Origin: Acinetobacter lwoffii
GTDB lineage: Bacteria > Pseudomonadota > Gammaproteobacteria > Pseudomonadales > Moraxellaceae
Assembly (NCBI RefSeq): GCF_024129435.1
Contig: NZ_JAMXXN010000008.1
Span: 1-64,000 of the forward strand
Direction: 5' to 3'
Length of the DNA: 64,000 nucleotides
Part shown: in pieces, positions 1-8,630 of the stretch
How positions within the stretch are numbered: position 1 is the stretch's first letter
How the letters are laid out: each line of letters begins with the position of its first letter
Notes under the pieces: model-generated
The model's database searches: none
What the model saw: only the letters and a program-made list of their open reading frames with translations
Told to the model about the DNA's origin: nothing
Made by a program: the position numbers and the translations under genes

Positions 1-93
1 TATCAAAGTTCTGTTGCTTTAGCCTGTATATTTTTATGGCTACCTTTATAGGGTTAATTATGAACAGTAAATGTCAACAGACCCTAGTTTTTT

Positions 94-121
94 TTGCATT
101 TTTCATTGCTTATAGTATATT
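94..121 (+). promoter_or_regulatory. Putative sigma-70 promoter for argF
   Basis: A -35-like TTGCAT (94-99) is followed after 16 bp by a -10-like TATATT (116-121). It lies about 80 bp upstream of the argF start in an AT-rich leader. A GGAG ribosome binding site at 193-196 precedes the ATG at 203. The call is from motif match alone; AT-rich DNA gives such matches easily. No arginine-repressor box was recognised. Confidence 0.35.
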
Positions 122-202
122 AGCCGATTCCTTATTTTTTTCTTAAACTAACCAACAACTGATTGTTGATCGAGTTTTTCGGCAATTATTGTGGAGTAAC
201 GA

Positions 203-1123
203 ATGGCTCTCCGTCACTTTCTCACCTTACGCGATTTATCAACTTTAGAACTTAACCAGATTTTGCAACGCGCAATTGAGCTTAAGCGCAAACAGCATAA
301 CAATGAAGTGTTCCAACCATTTGTTGGTAAAGTGATGGGCATGATTTTTGAAAAATCCAGTACCCGTACGCGTGTTTCGTTTGAAGCTGGCATGAGCCAA
401 TTTGGTGGTAGCGCGATTTTCCTGTCTTCACGCGATACCCAGTTAGGTCGTGGTGAACCGATTGAAGATTCTGCACGTGTGATTTCAAGCATGCTGGATA
501 TTGTGATGATCCGTACTTTCGGCCATGATATCGTGGAGCGTTTTGCATCTTATTCGAAAGTTCCTGTGATTAATGCGTTGACTGATGACCACCATCCTTG
601 CCAGCTACTTGCTGATATGCAGACTTATGTAGAGCAACGTGGCTCAATCGAAGGGAAAACTGTTGCCTGGATTGGTGATGGCAACAATATGTGTAACTCT
701 TATATTGAAGCTGCACATATGTGGGGCTTTAATCTGAAAATTGCAGCGCCAAAAGGCTATGAACCACAAGAAAAATTCCTGTCTGAATTTGCGCATTGTG
801 TGGAACTGGTTCCTTCTGCTGAAGATGCAGCGGTGAATGCTGATCTGATAGTGACTGACGTTTGGGCAAGCATGGGCCAAGAAGAAGAACAGAAGATCCG
901 TGAAAAAGCCTTTGCAGATTATCAGGTAAATGAACGTCTGATGGATCTTGCACATCCGGATTGCTTGTTTATGCACTGCTTGCCTGCACATCGTGGTGAA
1001 GAGATTTCAGAAAATCTGCTTGACCATAAAAATGCTGTAGTTTGGGATGAAGCGGAAAATCGCTTGCACGCGCAAAAAGCCTTGGTTGAATTTCTGATTA
1101 ATGAAAATCTGAAAAAAGACTAA
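203..1123 (+). CDS. argF: Ornithine carbamoyltransferase
   Basis: This cytosolic enzyme transfers the carbamoyl group from carbamoyl phosphate to ornithine, giving citrulline in arginine biosynthesis. The 306-residue length is normal for the family. The carbamoyl-phosphate loop STRTR is at residues 53-57 and the ornithine-side HCLPAHR motif is at about 258-264. The ATG is preceded by a GGAG ribosome binding site. It is transcribed alone and ends in a strong hairpin terminator. argC, another arginine gene, lies about 5 kb downstream on the other strand. The name argF rather than argI follows usage in related genomes. Confidence 0.96.
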   Translation: MALRHFLTLRDLSTLELNQILQRAIELKRKQHNNEVFQPFVGKVMGMIFEKSSTRTRVSFEAGMSQFGGSAIFLSSRDTQLGRGEPIEDSARVISSMLDIVMIRTFGHDIVERFASYSKVPVINALTDDHHPCQLLADMQTYVEQRGSIEGKTVAWIGDGNNMCNSYIEAAHMWGFNLKIAAPKGYEPQEKFLSEFAHCVELVPSAEDAAVNADLIVTDVWASMGQEEEQKIREKAFADYQVNERLMDLAHPDCLFMHCLPAHRGEEISENLLDHKNAVVWDEAENRLHAQKALVEFLINENLKKD

Positions 1124-1150
1124 TTTTTTAAGATGAATCTTCACAAATTA

Positions 1151-1175
1151 AGCACCAATCTCTGGTGCTTTTTTT
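1151..1175 (+). terminator. Rho-independent terminator after argF
   Basis: A perfect 7-bp stem (AGCACCA / TGGTGCT) with a 5-nt loop is followed by a run of T. It lies 28 nt after the argF stop codon. Confidence 0.88.
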
Positions 1176-1227
1176 GTCTCAGCTCTTATAATCATTGTTG
1201 AAATGGAATAAAAAGTGATTTTATACA

Positions 1228-1701
1228 ATGCAAAAAAAATATTGGGCTTTGGCACTCTTGACTGGTTTTAGCAGTGCTGCCTTACCGGTGCATGCTTCTG
1301 AATTTGACCAATATCTTCAAGAAAAAAATATTATTGACAGCAAATTTAAAATTCAGAAAAAAGCTGAACTGAATGAATTACTCGCAGTGCTCAGTGCAGA
1401 AGATTCCAGAACTTTACCGTTGCAGATTGATCAAAATACGATTATTGAACAATTACAGTTAAGTGCCAATAAAACCACACTGAAAGGCATGATCATCACG
1501 CCCGATTTTAGCCAGTTTGAAAAAGACCTGGGGCGCAAAGAAGTGATGAAAGTCATTCGCAATAATCTGCTCAATAATTGTGAAATTTTCTTTGAACATC
1601 GCTATCAGATTGAGAACCCATACAAGGTTGAACTCAGCCTGAACTCGCAGACACAAACCTATAAAACTGATATTTCCCAGAAAGATTGTAAATTAAAATA
1701 A
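1228..1701 (+). CDS. Small secreted protein of unknown function
   Basis: I do not recognise this 157-residue protein. It starts with two lysines and a hydrophobic stretch ending in a VHA-S sequence around residue 24, which is a good Sec signal peptide with probable cleavage after the alanine. The mature part is charged, helical-looking and has two cysteines near the end (around residues 115 and 154) that could pair in the periplasm. It sits alone between the argF terminator and a shared terminator with the convergent ynfA-like gene. A periplasmic location is inferred; no function is assigned. Confidence 0.8.
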   Translation: MQKKYWALALLTGFSSAALPVHASEFDQYLQEKNIIDSKFKIQKKAELNELLAVLSAEDSRTLPLQIDQNTIIEQLQLSANKTTLKGMIITPDFSQFEKDLGRKEVMKVIRNNLLNNCEIFFEHRYQIENPYKVELSLNSQTQTYKTDISQKDCKLK

Positions 1702-1752
1702 TCTAACTAAATAAGACATCAAGTTTGATTTGAAATTAAAAAATCCAAAAAC

Positions 1753-1781
1753 AAAAAAAGGTAGCTGTGGCTGCCTTTTTT
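1753..1781. terminator. Bidirectional terminator between convergent genes
   Basis: A-run, stem AGGTAGC / GCTGCCT (one G-T pair), short loop and T-run. It lies between the secreted-protein gene (plus) and the ynfA-like gene (minus), and can serve both. Confidence 0.75.
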
Positions 1782-1805
1782 AATAAGGTTTACTGTTATA
1801 TCTTG

Positions 1806-2159
1806 CTAACGCACCAAGCCTTGCGGCTGCAAAATAATAATCAACGCGCCCAGTATTACCACCATGCCACCAAGTAGATCCCAACGCGATAGAGTCACTT
1901 GATCAACGAAGCGCAACCACATCAGTGCTGAAAAAATATAGATACCGCCATAAGCGGCATAGATCCGTCCTGAAGCAGCTGGATGCAAGGTTAACAGCCA
2001 GACAAAAGCCGCCAAAGCCAGAGCTGTCGGAATCCATAACCAGTGGCTTCTCCCCTGATTTAAAATCAGATAGGGAAAATAACAACCTAAAATTTCCATC
2101 AATGCCGTGACTAAAAACAGTAAAAATGTCGTGAACAGCTTGGTAACTTGAATATCCAT
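1806..2159 (-). CDS. ynfA: YnfA family (UPF0060) small membrane protein
   Basis: A 117-residue inner membrane protein with four predicted hydrophobic segments (about residues 8-30, 40-57, 64-82 and 94-112). The central [15 protein letters not shown] stretch is the conserved signature of the YnfA/UPF0060 family, which resembles small multidrug resistance transporters in size and topology. Efflux activity has been proposed for some members, but the substrate here is unknown. It is a single gene between clpA and a convergent secreted protein. The call is firm at family level and weak at function level. Confidence 0.88.
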   Translation of the reverse strand: MDIQVTKLFTTFLLFLVTALMEILGCYFPYLILNQGRSHWLWIPTALALAAFVWLLTLHPAASGRIYAAYGGIYIFSALMWLRFVDQVTLSRWDLLGGMVVILGALIIILQPQGLVR

Positions 2160-2210
2160 AATTTATCTTTTAAATGATATGAATTTGATAATTTAAAATA
2201 TGAGTCCATG

Positions 2211-2235
2211 AAAAAACCCGTGCAAGCACGGGTTT
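2211..2235 (-). terminator. Rho-independent terminator after clpA
   Basis: A perfect 10-bp stem (AAACCCGTGC / GCACGGGTTT) with a 2-nt loop is followed on the minus strand by six T residues. It closes the clpS-clpA transcript. Confidence 0.9.
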
Positions 2236-2250
2236 GATCCTTCTTATTAA

Positions 2251-4527
2251 TTAAGCTGGTTCAGCAGTCTGGTCTTCAAAAACTTCAAGTTTTAAGCCAA
2301 CCGCTTTACCATTTTCTTTTTTCACCGATACTGCAACATTGCCGCCATTTTCAGCCAGCTCACCAAACAGGATCATCTCAGCCAGCGGTTTTTTCAGGTG
2401 TTCCTGAATCAAACGTTGCATTGGACGTGCGCCCATTAAACGGTCATAGCCATGTTCTGACATCCATTCACGTGCACTCTGATCCACTTCCAACATGACT
2501 TTTTTGTCATCTAGTTGTGCTTGAAGTTCAGTCAGGAATTTATCTACAACATTTTCAATAATGCTGCTTGGTAATGCCTTGAACTGAATCACGCCATCGA
2601 GACGGTTACGGAATTCTGGCGAGAAAACTTTCTTCATCGCTTCCTGATTATCGTTACTATTGTCCTGTTCCATAAAACCAATGCTGACACGTGAAATACT
2701 TTCCGCACCAATATTGGTGGTGAGTACCAAGACCACGTTACGGAAATCAGATTTACGCCCGTTGTTATCAGTCAATGAACCATGATCCATAATCTGCAAT
2801 AACAGGTTAAACACATCTGGGTGCGCTTTTTCGATCTCGTCTAGCAACAGCACACAATGCGGATTTTTGTGAATCGCATCGGTGAGCAGGCCACCTTGAT
2901 CAAAACCGACATAGCCCGGAGGTGCACCGATTAAACGAGACACTGCATGGCGTTCCATATATTCCGACATATCAAAACGAACCAGTTCCACACCCATCTG
3001 TTTCGCGAGCTGCTTGGTCACTTCGGTTTTACCAACACCTGTAGGACCCGCAAAGACAAAACTACCTACAGGCTTATCTGGAGACTTCAAACCGGCACGT
3101 GACAGTTTAATCGCAGATGCCAAGGCCTCAATCGCTTCATCCTGACCAAAGACCACACGTTTCAGATCGCGCTCAAGATTTTCCAGCACGCTCTTATCAT
3201 CTTTAGAAACAGTTTTTGGTGGAATACGCGCAATTTTAGAGACGATGTCTTCAATATTTTCCACAGTAATCAAACTGTCGTCTTGCTCCGCTTTTAAACG
3301 GCGCTGAGCACCGGCCTCATCAATGACATCAATCGCCTTATCTGGCAAGAAACGGTCGTTGATAAATTTTGCAGAAAGTTCTACCGCAGACACCAAAGCT
3401 TGATCGTCATATTCCACATGATGAAAATCTTCAAACTTCGATTTCAGACCACGTAGGATATCAATAGTTTCAGAAATAGATGGCTCGTTCACATCAATTT
3501 TCTGGAAACGACGTGACAAAGCATGATCTTTCTCAAAGACCTGGCGGTATTCCTGGAAAGTGGTTGAGCCAATGCAACGTAAAGAACCATTTGCCAACGC
3601 CGGTTTGATCAGATTCGATGCATCCATGGTACTGCCCATACTCGAGCCTGCACCAATAATCATGTGAATTTCATCAATAAACAGCACTGCTTCAGGTTTC
3701 TTTTTCAACGCATTTAAAAGCTGTTTCAAGCGTTTTTCAAAGTCGCCACGGTATTTGGTTCCTGCCACCAAAGCACCAATGTCCAGACTGAAAATTTCAG
3801 CATTTTCCAGTGGTTTTGGCGCTTTACCATTGACAATTAACCAAGCCAGCCCTTCAGCAATCGAGGTTTTACCGACACCTGGATCACCGACAAGGAGTGG
3901 GTTATTTTTACGACGGCGGCAAAGAATTTGCGCGGCACGCTCGATTTCTTTTTCACGACCAATCAGTGGATCGGTCTTACCTTTTTGTGCTTCAACATTC
4001 AGGTTAGTGGTATAAAGTTCAAGTGGACCTGAACTTGCTGAAGATGCTGATTCGCCATCTAGATCTTCGATTTCTTCTTCAGACTGTACATCTTCTTTAC
4101 GGGTACCATGAGACAGGTACTGAGTCAGGGTCAGACGGTTAATTTGATGACGTTTCAGCAGATAGACTGCAAATGAGTCACGCTCAGAATACATGGCAAC
4201 CAGAATATCAGCACCTTCTACAGTACGATCACCACCGCTTGATTGCACGTGAAAAATCGCGCGTTGCAAGATCCGGTCGAAGCTTTCTGTCGGGTGTGGT
4301 GCCTGATCACTATTTTCACCAAGTTTAGGGGTATGTTGTTCTACGTACTCTTCTAATTCCTTACGCAACACGATGATGTCGGCACCACATGCTTTGAGAG
4401 CATTTACGGCAGAATCATTGTCGAGTAAGGCTAACAATAAATGTTCTACGGTCAGGAACTCATGTCTCTTTTGACGAGCCATGCTGACAGCCAAACGTAG
4501 TGATACTTCTAATTGACGACTGAGCAT
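2251..4527 (-). CDS. clpA: ATP-dependent Clp protease ATP-binding subunit ClpA
   Basis: ClpA is the AAA+ unfoldase that feeds substrates into the ClpP protease. The 758 residues match the usual length. An N-terminal Clp repeat domain (about 1-145) is followed by two AAA+ modules, with Walker A sequences GDPGVGKT (about 214-221) and GPTGVGKT (about 494-501) and a Walker B LFIDEIH in the first module. The C-terminal small domain (about 650-740) is complete. The gene lies 9 nt downstream of clpS, the standard pairing, so the two are almost certainly cotranscribed. The minus-strand hairpin just after the stop ends the operon. Confidence 0.97.
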   Translation of the reverse strand: MLSRQLEVSLRLAVSMARQKRHEFLTVEHLLLALLDNDSAVNALKACGADIIVLRKELEEYVEQHTPKLGENSDQAPHPTESFDRILQRAIFHVQSSGGDRTVEGADILVAMYSERDSFAVYLLKRHQINRLTLTQYLSHGTRKEDVQSEEEIEDLDGESASSASSGPLELYTTNLNVEAQKGKTDPLIGREKEIERAAQILCRRRKNNPLLVGDPGVGKTSIAEGLAWLIVNGKAPKPLENAEIFSLDIGALVAGTKYRGDFEKRLKQLLNALKKKPEAVLFIDEIHMIIGAGSSMGSTMDASNLIKPALANGSLRCIGSTTFQEYRQVFEKDHALSRRFQKIDVNEPSISETIDILRGLKSKFEDFHHVEYDDQALVSAVELSAKFINDRFLPDKAIDVIDEAGAQRRLKAEQDDSLITVENIEDIVSKIARIPPKTVSKDDKSVLENLERDLKRVVFGQDEAIEALASAIKLSRAGLKSPDKPVGSFVFAGPTGVGKTEVTKQLAKQMGVELVRFDMSEYMERHAVSRLIGAPPGYVGFDQGGLLTDAIHKNPHCVLLLDEIEKAHPDVFNLLLQIMDHGSLTDNNGRKSDFRNVVLVLTTNIGAESISRVSIGFMEQDNSNDNQEAMKKVFSPEFRNRLDGVIQFKALPSSIIENVVDKFLTELQAQLDDKKVMLEVDQSAREWMSEHGYDRLMGARPMQRLIQEHLKKPLAEMILFGELAENGGNVAVSVKKENGKAVGLKLEVFEDQTAEPA

Positions 4528-4536
4528 GTAACCCCC

Positions 4537-4950
4537 TTAATCTTTAGGCTCTATTTGGCAAAGTAACGGATGACCTTGTGATCGAGCATAATTATTGACT
4601 TGGTTCGCTTTGGTCTCCGCAATGTCTCGAGGATAGACCCCAGCTACACCCTTTCCTTCATAATGTACAGTTAGCATTACTTGTGTAGCTTGGTCAAGAT
4701 TCATTGCAAAGTATTGTTGTAAAATTTCAATTACAAACTCCATCGGCGTATAGTCGTCATTTAATAAAACAACGGCATACAACGGTGGACGTTTCAGTTC
4801 TGGCGGTGCAGTTTGTACAGCTAGGTCAGAATCACCGTCTTCAGAGGATTCATTTGCTAAACGTGGGCTGATATGCCAATCAACAATTCCAGACTCATTA
4901 AAAGAGTTTTTAATATCACTTAAACACATTTGACGTTTATTGCTTGGCAT
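4537..4950 (-). CDS. clpS: ATP-dependent Clp protease adaptor ClpS
   Basis: ClpS binds proteins with destabilising N-terminal residues and hands them to ClpA. The diagnostic [16 protein letters not shown] segment holds the NDD residues and methionine that line the N-degron pocket; [20 protein letters not shown] follows, also typical. At 137 residues it is longer than E. coli ClpS (106). The extra part is an acidic N-terminal extension of roughly 30-40 residues ahead of the core. No clear ribosome binding site marks the ATG at 4950; an alternative start lies at 4929. It heads the clpS-clpA operon. Confidence 0.94.
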   Translation of the reverse strand: MPSNKRQMCLSDIKNSFNESGIVDWHISPRLANESSEDGDSDLAVQTAPPELKRPPLYAVVLLNDDYTPMEFVIEILQQYFAMNLDQATQVMLTVHYEGKGVAGVYPRDIAETKANQVNNYARSQGHPLLCQIEPKD

Positions 4951-4968
4951 AAGATTTATATTTCACAC

Positions 4969-5718
4969 TTAATTTGCATTTGCTTCGGTTTTCGGAATTT
5001 CTGACAAGGTGGCAGACTGATTTTCGACTGCTTTGCCCTGTTCCCAACTAAAACGACGAATCACAGGCTTGGCACCGGTGAGACGCACTTCAATAAATTC
5101 TGGTTTAAAGCCTTTCGGCATGGTCCAGCGGCCAGTGAGTCGCTCATAATTTTCAAAATTAAAGTTTTTATCTTCCAGTGGCACCACCAGAATTTCCGCA
5201 CCTTTAATCAGGCGCAATTCCACACTACCTGAGGCACGGCTTTTGCCTGGACTGACCTGAACCAGATCAATCTGGTATTCAAAGGCATTTTCGGGTAATG
5301 GTTTAATCGACAGGTTTTGAACCGCCAATGCCAGACCACCACGCTGACGCAAGATCTCGCGATAAATGGTTCCCACACTTTCGGCCTGAACCTGTTCATC
5401 ACGTGCCTTGGTCATGGCCAGATACAGATCATTGGCATTACTGACAGCCAGATCACGCTCCTGAACCGCAGTATTCAGCGTCTTGTTCAGTGTTTCCAGA
5501 CTGGCTTTCTGAGTCTGTACCACATCGACCAGTTGCTCTGCATCCGCATCATAACCCGCCGCAGTCAAACCCTGACGATGTCCTACGGTATATCCGAGTA
5601 CGCCACTGCTTAAGATCAATACAGCCGCACCAATGGCTAAGGGGGTATTGCCTTTCATGAATGGTTTCTTAGTACCGGGTTCCTGAGGAAGCGTCGTATT
5701 TGACTCGTTATTCGGCAT
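4969..5718 (-). CDS. DUF6776-like membrane protein with coiled coil
   Basis: A 249-residue protein with a cytoplasmic proline-rich N-terminus, one transmembrane helix (about 26-44), a likely coiled coil (about 58-112, rich in Q, L, E and A) and a compact beta-rich C-terminal domain (about 125-225). This layout resembles the DUF6776 family of proteobacterial single-pass proteins, to which I assign it tentatively. It lies 77 nt downstream of argC in the same direction, with an 11-bp inverted repeat between them, and just upstream of clpS. No enzymatic motif was seen. The topology suggests a periplasmic C-terminal domain. Confidence 0.75.
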   Translation of the reverse strand: MPNNESNTTLPQEPGTKKPFMKGNTPLAIGAAVLILSSGVLGYTVGHRQGLTAAGYDADAEQLVDVVQTQKASLETLNKTLNTAVQERDLAVSNANDLYLAMTKARDEQVQAESVGTIYREILRQRGGLALAVQNLSIKPLPENAFEYQIDLVQVSPGKSRASGSVELRLIKGAEILVVPLEDKNFNFENYERLTGRWTMPKGFKPEFIEVRLTGAKPVIRRFSWEQGKAVENQSATLSEIPKTEANAN

Positions 5719-5745
5719 TTTGATCTCTTGTTTGCTTTAATCAAG

Positions 5746-5777
5746 ACACACATTTAAATGCAAATCTAAATGTGTGT
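5746..5777. repeat. Perfect 11-bp inverted repeat between argC and the DUF6776-like gene
   Basis: Arms ACACACATTTA (5746-5756) and TAAATGTGTGT (5767-5777) flank a 10-nt AT-rich loop. On the minus strand it follows argC and precedes the next gene, but no T-run follows it, so it is a poor intrinsic terminator. It could be an mRNA-stabilising hairpin or an operator. Confidence 0.55.
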
Positions 5778-5795
5778 GAAGTTCTAATACGTTTT

Positions 5796-6845
5796 TTATG
5801 GTAATAAACCAATATTATTTAAGCCAGCGTCTTCAGCAAAACCAAACATCAGGTTCATGTTTTGTACAGCCTGACCTGCTGCCCCTTTTACCAGATTGTC
5901 TTGTGCAACCAGTACAACCAGTTTCGTTGGTTGTGGCTTATACAAGGCAATACGCAACTGATTCGCTCCACGCACTGAACGGGTTTCGGGTGAGCTACCC
6001 GCCGGCATAACATCGACAAATGCTTCATTGGCATAGAACTGCTCATATAGCGCTTGTAAATCTGCTGATTGGCCTGCTTCAGTTAAATCGATATAGATGG
6101 TCGACAACATACCACGGATCATTGGCACCAAATGCGGTACAAATAAAATATGATCAAACACATTTTTTTGACCTGAAATATTTTCCAGTGCTTCGACAAT
6201 TTCAGGATGATGGCGATGACCCGCTACACCATAGGCCTTAAAGTTATCAGCATTTTCAGAATAAATCATGCCCAGACTGGCTTTACGTCCTGCACCTGAT
6301 ACACCCGACTTGGCATCAATAATAATACTTTCAGGTTTCACCAATGCTTCAGCAGATTTTAAGACTGGCGCCAGACCCAGCTGAACTGTGGTTGGATAAC
6401 ACCCCGGATTCCCGATCACATTGGCTTTTTTAATGTCTTCACGATTCAATTCAGATAAACCGTAAACAGAATCTTTTAACAGTTCTGGACATGCATGTTG
6501 CATGCCATACCATTTTTCAAACTGTGCAAGATCTTGTAAACGGAAATCGGCAGCTAGGTCGATCACTTTGGTATTTGCAGCGACCAGCTCTTCGGCATGT
6601 TTCATTGCGACACCATGCGGTGTTGCAAAGAACACCACATCGCATGATTTTAATAAATCCAGACTTAAATCAGAGAATTTAAGATCGGTATGCCCGCGCA
6701 AGCTTGGGAACATGTCATCTACACGACGACCTGCTTCAGTACGTGATGTCAGTGCTGTTACATTTACATCTGAATGTCGTAGCAAAAGACGCAAAAGTTC
6801 AACGCCTGTATAACCCGTACCACCCACAATACCCACTGAAATCAC
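5796..6845 (-). CDS. argC: N-acetyl-gamma-glutamyl-phosphate reductase
   Basis: ArgC reduces N-acetylglutamyl-5-phosphate to the semialdehyde with NADPH, the third step of arginine synthesis. The N-terminal Rossmann fingerprint GGTGYTG is at about residues 8-14. The catalytic cysteine is in NPGCYPTT at about 149, and the GHRHHPEI histidines are at about 210. The 349-residue length is standard. Translation starts with GTG at 6845, supported by a TGAGGT ribosome binding site a few bases upstream; no ATG alternative fits. It is cytosolic and monocistronic or loosely linked to the downstream gene. Confidence 0.96.
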   Translation of the reverse strand: MISVGIVGGTGYTGVELLRLLLRHSDVNVTALTSRTEAGRRVDDMFPSLRGHTDLKFSDLSLDLLKSCDVVFFATPHGVAMKHAEELVAANTKVIDLAADFRLQDLAQFEKWYGMQHACPELLKDSVYGLSELNREDIKKANVIGNPGCYPTTVQLGLAPVLKSAEALVKPESIIIDAKSGVSGAGRKASLGMIYSENADNFKAYGVAGHRHHPEIVEALENISGQKNVFDHILFVPHLVPMIRGMLSTIYIDLTEAGQSADLQALYEQFYANEAFVDVMPAGSSPETRSVRGANQLRIALYKPQPTKLVVLVAQDNLVKGAAGQAVQNMNLMFGFAEDAGLNNIGLLP

Positions 6846-7034
6846 GATGATTACCTCAAATAAATGTTTCCTTTATAAGGCCTAGTATGACAGGAAGTTG
6901 AGGTTTTCTAAACCATTTCACCGGGGTTTGCTGGTTTTTTAATTGATCCGCAGGATAAGGCCGGTTTAGAGGATTAAATGCCTAGATTGCTTAGGCTATT
7001 TCAATAAGGTTATATGGACTTATTAATTATGCTT

Positions 7035-7715
7035 TTAGGCACCCCACCAATATGGCAACGGTGTATTTTTCAGCGTTATACGATGCTGCTGGAAATGCTG
7101 ATCATGCTTGGCAACTTCTGCCCAAAACCGTGGACTATGATCAAAATGCTTTGTATGTACAAGTTCATGGACAGTGACATAACGCGTGACTTGTTCAGGG
7201 AATAATACCAGCGCGCTGTTCAACATAATGTCATGTTTGGCCGAACAACTGCCCCACCGGGTTTTAGGTTGTCGAATACTGCAGTTTTTAAAAGGCAAAT
7301 GACATTGCTGTGAGACGAGATTTAAATATGAGGGAAGCTGTTCTTTTGCGTAGGCAATCACGAAAGCTTTTAAATATTCTTCAGGATGTCGGTCACTGAT
7401 CCAAAGCTGTAAATTTTCATCATTAAAAATAAAGTTGTTTTTCTGGCTGTGATAAGAGATTTGTACAGGTACTTTTAGATTAAATAACCGCAGCTCAATC
7501 GGTAACGTCCGGTCAATATTTTCGATTTTTTCTTGCTGGGATTGCCAGGTTTTAATCAGCCAGCTTTCAGATTGTTCAATAAAATGCCGTATCTGTTTTT
7601 TGCTGCAAAAAACCGGGGCTGTAAGGCGAATCTGGGTCGCATCGACACGCAAACGTAACCGTGTTGAACGGACATTTCGGGTGATTTGAATTTCGGGTAG
7701 ATCGGATAAGGTCAT
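7035..7715 (-). CDS. YgjP-like (M48-related, DUF45) metallopeptidase
   Basis: A 226-residue protein of the YgjP/DUF45 family. Its C-terminal domain carries the zinc motif HELVH, followed by HFDHSPRFW and HDQHFQQH, which supply further histidines. An upstream RWGSCS motif (about residue 160) is also characteristic. The reading frame stays open 13 codons further upstream, but that part comes from a palindromic intergenic repeat, so the ATG at 7715 is chosen. Members are predicted soluble metalloproteases; the substrate is unknown. It lies downstream of rpiA on the same strand, with the repeat in between. Confidence 0.87.
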   Translation of the reverse strand: MTLSDLPEIQITRNVRSTRLRLRVDATQIRLTAPVFCSKKQIRHFIEQSESWLIKTWQSQQEKIENIDRTLPIELRLFNLKVPVQISYHSQKNNFIFNDENLQLWISDRHPEEYLKAFVIAYAKEQLPSYLNLVSQQCHLPFKNCSIRQPKTRWGSCSAKHDIMLNSALVLFPEQVTRYVTVHELVHTKHFDHSPRFWAEVAKHDQHFQQHRITLKNTPLPYWWGA

Positions 7716-7727
7716 TATAGTTTTTTT

Positions 7728-7840
7728 AATCTCCCCCAAACCCCTCTTTTTCAAAGAAGGGCTTTTAAAAGTCTCCCTTCTTGCACTTGTTTTAAAGCAA
7801 TGCTTTAAAACTTCGATCAGGGAGATTTAGAGGGATTTTT
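7728..7840. repeat. Palindromic intergenic repeat, copy A
   Basis: About 113 nt between rpiA and the ygjP-like gene with C/T-rich left and G/A-rich right ends (AATCTCCCCC near 7728, AGGGATT near 7831) forming imperfect terminal inverted repeats. Inside, CCCCTCTTT and AAAGAAGGG pair around a TTC loop (7741-7761). A second perfect dyad, GTTTTAAAGCA / TGCTTTAAAAC with a 1-nt centre, lies at 7789-7811. The architecture matches copy B near 53.7 kb. It carries no gene of its own. Confidence 0.7.
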
Positions 7841-7854
7841 TCTAGAAAGTTCAA

Positions 7855-8526
7855 TTAAACCGCAGTACGCTCTTCAATTCCGTTATCAGTCGCGACAATG
7901 GCGATATCTGCTTTATTAATCGCAAAGATACCGTTACACACCACGCCCGGAATATCGTTTAAGGTTTTTTCCAGTTCAAGCGCATTCAGAATATTCAGAT
8001 TATATACGTCTAAAATCACGTTACCGTTGTCAGTTACCACACCTTCACGATAAGCAGGATCGCCACCTAAAGATACAATTTTACGCGCAACAGCAGAACG
8101 CGCCATTGGAATCACTTCTACCGGAAGCGGGAATTCACGGCCCAATTGTCCCACCCATTTTGAATCATCCACGATACACACGAATTTTTTCGCGATAGAG
8201 GCAACAATTTTTTCACGTGTGAGCGCTGCGCCGCCACCTTTGATCATATGCATATGACGATCAATTTCATCTGCGCCATCAACATAAGCATCCAGACCAC
8301 TGACAGAGTTCATATCCACCACTTCAATGCCGAGCTTTTTCAAACGCTGTGCAGTTGCTTCTGAACTGGCGACTACTGCTTCCAATTGCAGCTCAGGTAA
8401 TAAGTCAATTAAAAAGTTTACAGTACTGCCTGTACCTACGCCTAAAATGCCCCCTTTTGGCAAGTGTTTTAAAGCGGCTTTGGCTGCTGCTTGTTTTTTC
8501 TCATCTTGGGTTGCATATAGACTCAT
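7855..8526 (-). CDS. rpiA: Ribose-5-phosphate isomerase A
   Basis: RpiA interconverts ribose 5-phosphate and ribulose 5-phosphate in the non-oxidative pentose phosphate pathway. The 223-residue product has the phosphate-binding [12 protein letters not shown] segment (about 29-40), the YVDGADEID active-site stretch (about 83-91) and the [11 protein letters not shown] motif (about 96-106). The frame is open to a TTG at 8538, but the ATG at 8526 gives the usual N-terminus. It is divergent from ilvA with about 100 bp between them. The enzyme is cytosolic. Confidence 0.96.
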   Translation of the reverse strand: MSLYATQDEKKQAAAKAALKHLPKGGILGVGTGSTVNFLIDLLPELQLEAVVASSEATAQRLKKLGIEVVDMNSVSGLDAYVDGADEIDRHMHMIKGGGAALTREKIVASIAKKFVCIVDDSKWVGQLGREFPLPVEVIPMARSAVARKIVSLGGDPAYREGVVTDNGNVILDVYNLNILNALELEKTLNDIPGVVCNGIFAINKADIAIVATDNGIEERTAV

Positions 8527-8630
8527 GGCTTCACTCAACTATTTTGGACTTTTGCAGCTTTTTTAAACCGCAAAGCCGTGTGGTTTGTTACAATAAGCCC
8601 CTATTTTAAACTGTTAGATGGAAAATTAAC

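Noticed and set aside
60-146. A 28-codon hydrophobic ORF upstream of argF
   Set aside because: It covers the best candidate promoter of argF, is too short, and its AT-rich composition makes Phe/Ile/Leu-rich peptides likely by chance.
6987-7001. 15-nt string TTGCTTAGGCTATTT also present at 49172-49186
   Set aside because: An exact 15-mer match between two places is expected once or twice by chance in 64 kb, and the flanks do not match.
7014-7205. 63-codon plus-strand frame next to the ygjP-like gene
   Set aside because: Antisense to the zinc-motif region of that gene; shadow frame.
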